Positions 61,775 to 64,000 of a stretch of DNA of 64,000 nucleotides are shown here, one piece after another (position 1 is the first letter of the stretch; every line of letters starts with the position of its first letter). Both the position numbers and the translations under genes were made by a program. Under the pieces are notes generated by a model. It did no database searches, was not told the origin of the DNA, and saw only the letters and a program-made list of their open reading frames with translations. The stretch comes from JBBCJR01 sp037190805 (GTDB lineage Bacteria > Pseudomonadota > Alphaproteobacteria > Sphingomonadales > Sphingomonadaceae), in assembly GCA_037190805.1 (NCBI GenBank), contig JBBCJR010000010.1, positions 69,236 through 133,235 on the forward strand, in the 5' to 3' direction.

Positions 61775-61982
61775 GGGATTATCGGCAGCCGGCGGGACAT
61801 GCGGGCGGGATGGCCGGAGGGCCAGCCCTTGTCCGCCTTTTTCGCATTTCCGATGGGCTTTGGCAGGCGTGGGCGACCGCCGGATGTCTGCCCGGCACGG
61901 TGCCGGCGGACGGACAAGCACTCTTGCAAGACCGCCGGAGACAACCGGCTGGCCTGCAACATGATTGAAGGACATATCTCTG
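61775..61982 (+). promoter_or_regulatory. rpsA leader region
   Basis: About 200 bases between cmk and rpsA with potential hairpins: GTCTGCCCGGCA near TGCCGGCGGAC and, further on, GCCGG/CCGGC. In other bacteria S1 represses its own mRNA through its leader. A small T run after GTCCGCC near 61833 could be a weak terminator of cmk. No gene supported here. Confidence 0.3.
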
Positions 61983-63701
<1,719 letters not shown>

Positions 63702-63766
63702 GACTATCGGCGGAATCGTCGGCGCGATCGAACGGCCGCCCGACGCCTCGCCGCTCTCTGGCTACA

Positions 63767-63803
63767 AAATAAAGGCTCCGGCGCTACGCCGGAGCCTTTA
63801 TTT
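63767..63803. terminator. Strong intrinsic terminator after rpsA
   Basis: AAATAAAGGCTCCGGCG (63767-63783) pairs perfectly with CGCCGGAGCCTTTATTT (63787-63803) around CTA; T-rich on both strands, so it works in both directions. Confidence 0.93.
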
Positions 63804-63945
63804 GTTCACAACGCCCATCCGCGCGATGGGTACAAAATGGGCCGCTCGCGTATGAAACCGGCACCTGATCGACCAATCCCCAGCTTCTCGTTTTCGCGCG
63901 CGTAACTGTGGCTCCAAGGCAAATGCGCGCGTCACGCAATAAGAA

Positions 63946-63975
63946 GGCCCGCCAGCGCTACAGCGCAGGCGGGCC
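63946..63975 (-). terminator. Probable terminator of a minus-strand gene to the right
   Basis: GGCCCGCC-A-GCGCT and CAGCGC-A-GGCGGGCC form a long GC stem. On the minus strand it is followed by TTCTTATTG, fitting an intrinsic terminator for a gene entering from the right edge. The remaining 63804-64000 sequence holds no supported gene. Confidence 0.55.
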
Positions 63976-64000
63976 ATCTCGGTTCGATGACCAGCCGTGC

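Overview
The window looks like a chromosomal piece of a sphingomonad (order Sphingomonadales, Alphaproteobacteria). The DNA is GC-rich throughout its core. It carries families typical of that group: a PEP-CTERM protein with a PEPATWAMMITGFG tail, a DUF3576 lipoprotein, a TIGR02300-type acidic zinc-ribbon protein, a YbbN-like thioredoxin followed by LON-domain and Trm112 genes, and bolA next to a J-domain gene, cobS and cobT. I cannot name a genus from sequence alone.

Layout. 0-6.3 kb: an ArsR regulator, a membrane TlpA-like thioredoxin fused to an Lgt-like membrane region, a DsbA-like oxidoreductase, two tandem secreted amidohydrolase paralogues and an unrecognised exported protein. 6.4-9.1 kb: a PEP-CTERM protein, an inverted decayed copy of part of it, and dctA. 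9.1-28 kb: housekeeping genes (ssb, yggS-like, a ThiE-like gene, leuS-lptE-holA, an AsmA-like gene, rpmI-rplT, pheS-pheT, priA, and a ybbN/LON/Trm112 operon) and tRNA-Gly. 28-45 kb: nhaA, a methyltransferase, a ZnuD-like TonB receptor divergent from a MerC-like gene across a probable Zur operator, tRNA-Thr, bolA, a J-domain gene, cobS, cobT, glpK, mscL, lemA and two TPM-domain genes, a NUDIX hydrolase, a DMT exporter, an XRE/DUF2083 regulator and an LplT-like MFS transporter.

45.4-57.9 kb is a compositionally different, more A/T-rich polysaccharide island. It has a Wzz-type co-polymerase, WecB, a WecG/TagA-type transferase, two glycosyltransferases, an alpha-toroid protein of unknown role, a Wzy-like and a Wzx-like membrane protein, a pyruvyltransferase and two methyltransferases. 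A decayed IS5-type transposase lies on the left edge. A decayed IS3-type transposase and tRNA-Ala lie on the right edge. The last methyltransferase appears to read into the IS remnant. The gene set suggests a Wzx/Wzy-dependent glycan that probably contains pyruvylated ManNAc or a related sugar. 58-64 kb returns to core genes: a TIGR02300-type gene, a second UDP-GlcNAc 2-epimerase, aroA, cmk and rpsA with a strong terminator.

The parts I find most worth a second look are the polysaccharide island with its toroid protein, the Lgt-like/TlpA fusion operon, the CobS/CobT pair without CobN but with a J-domain neighbour, the inverted PEP-CTERM remnant, and a family of GC-rich intergenic palindromic repeats present at three loci. 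All functional statements come from recognising motifs by eye; no database search was run.
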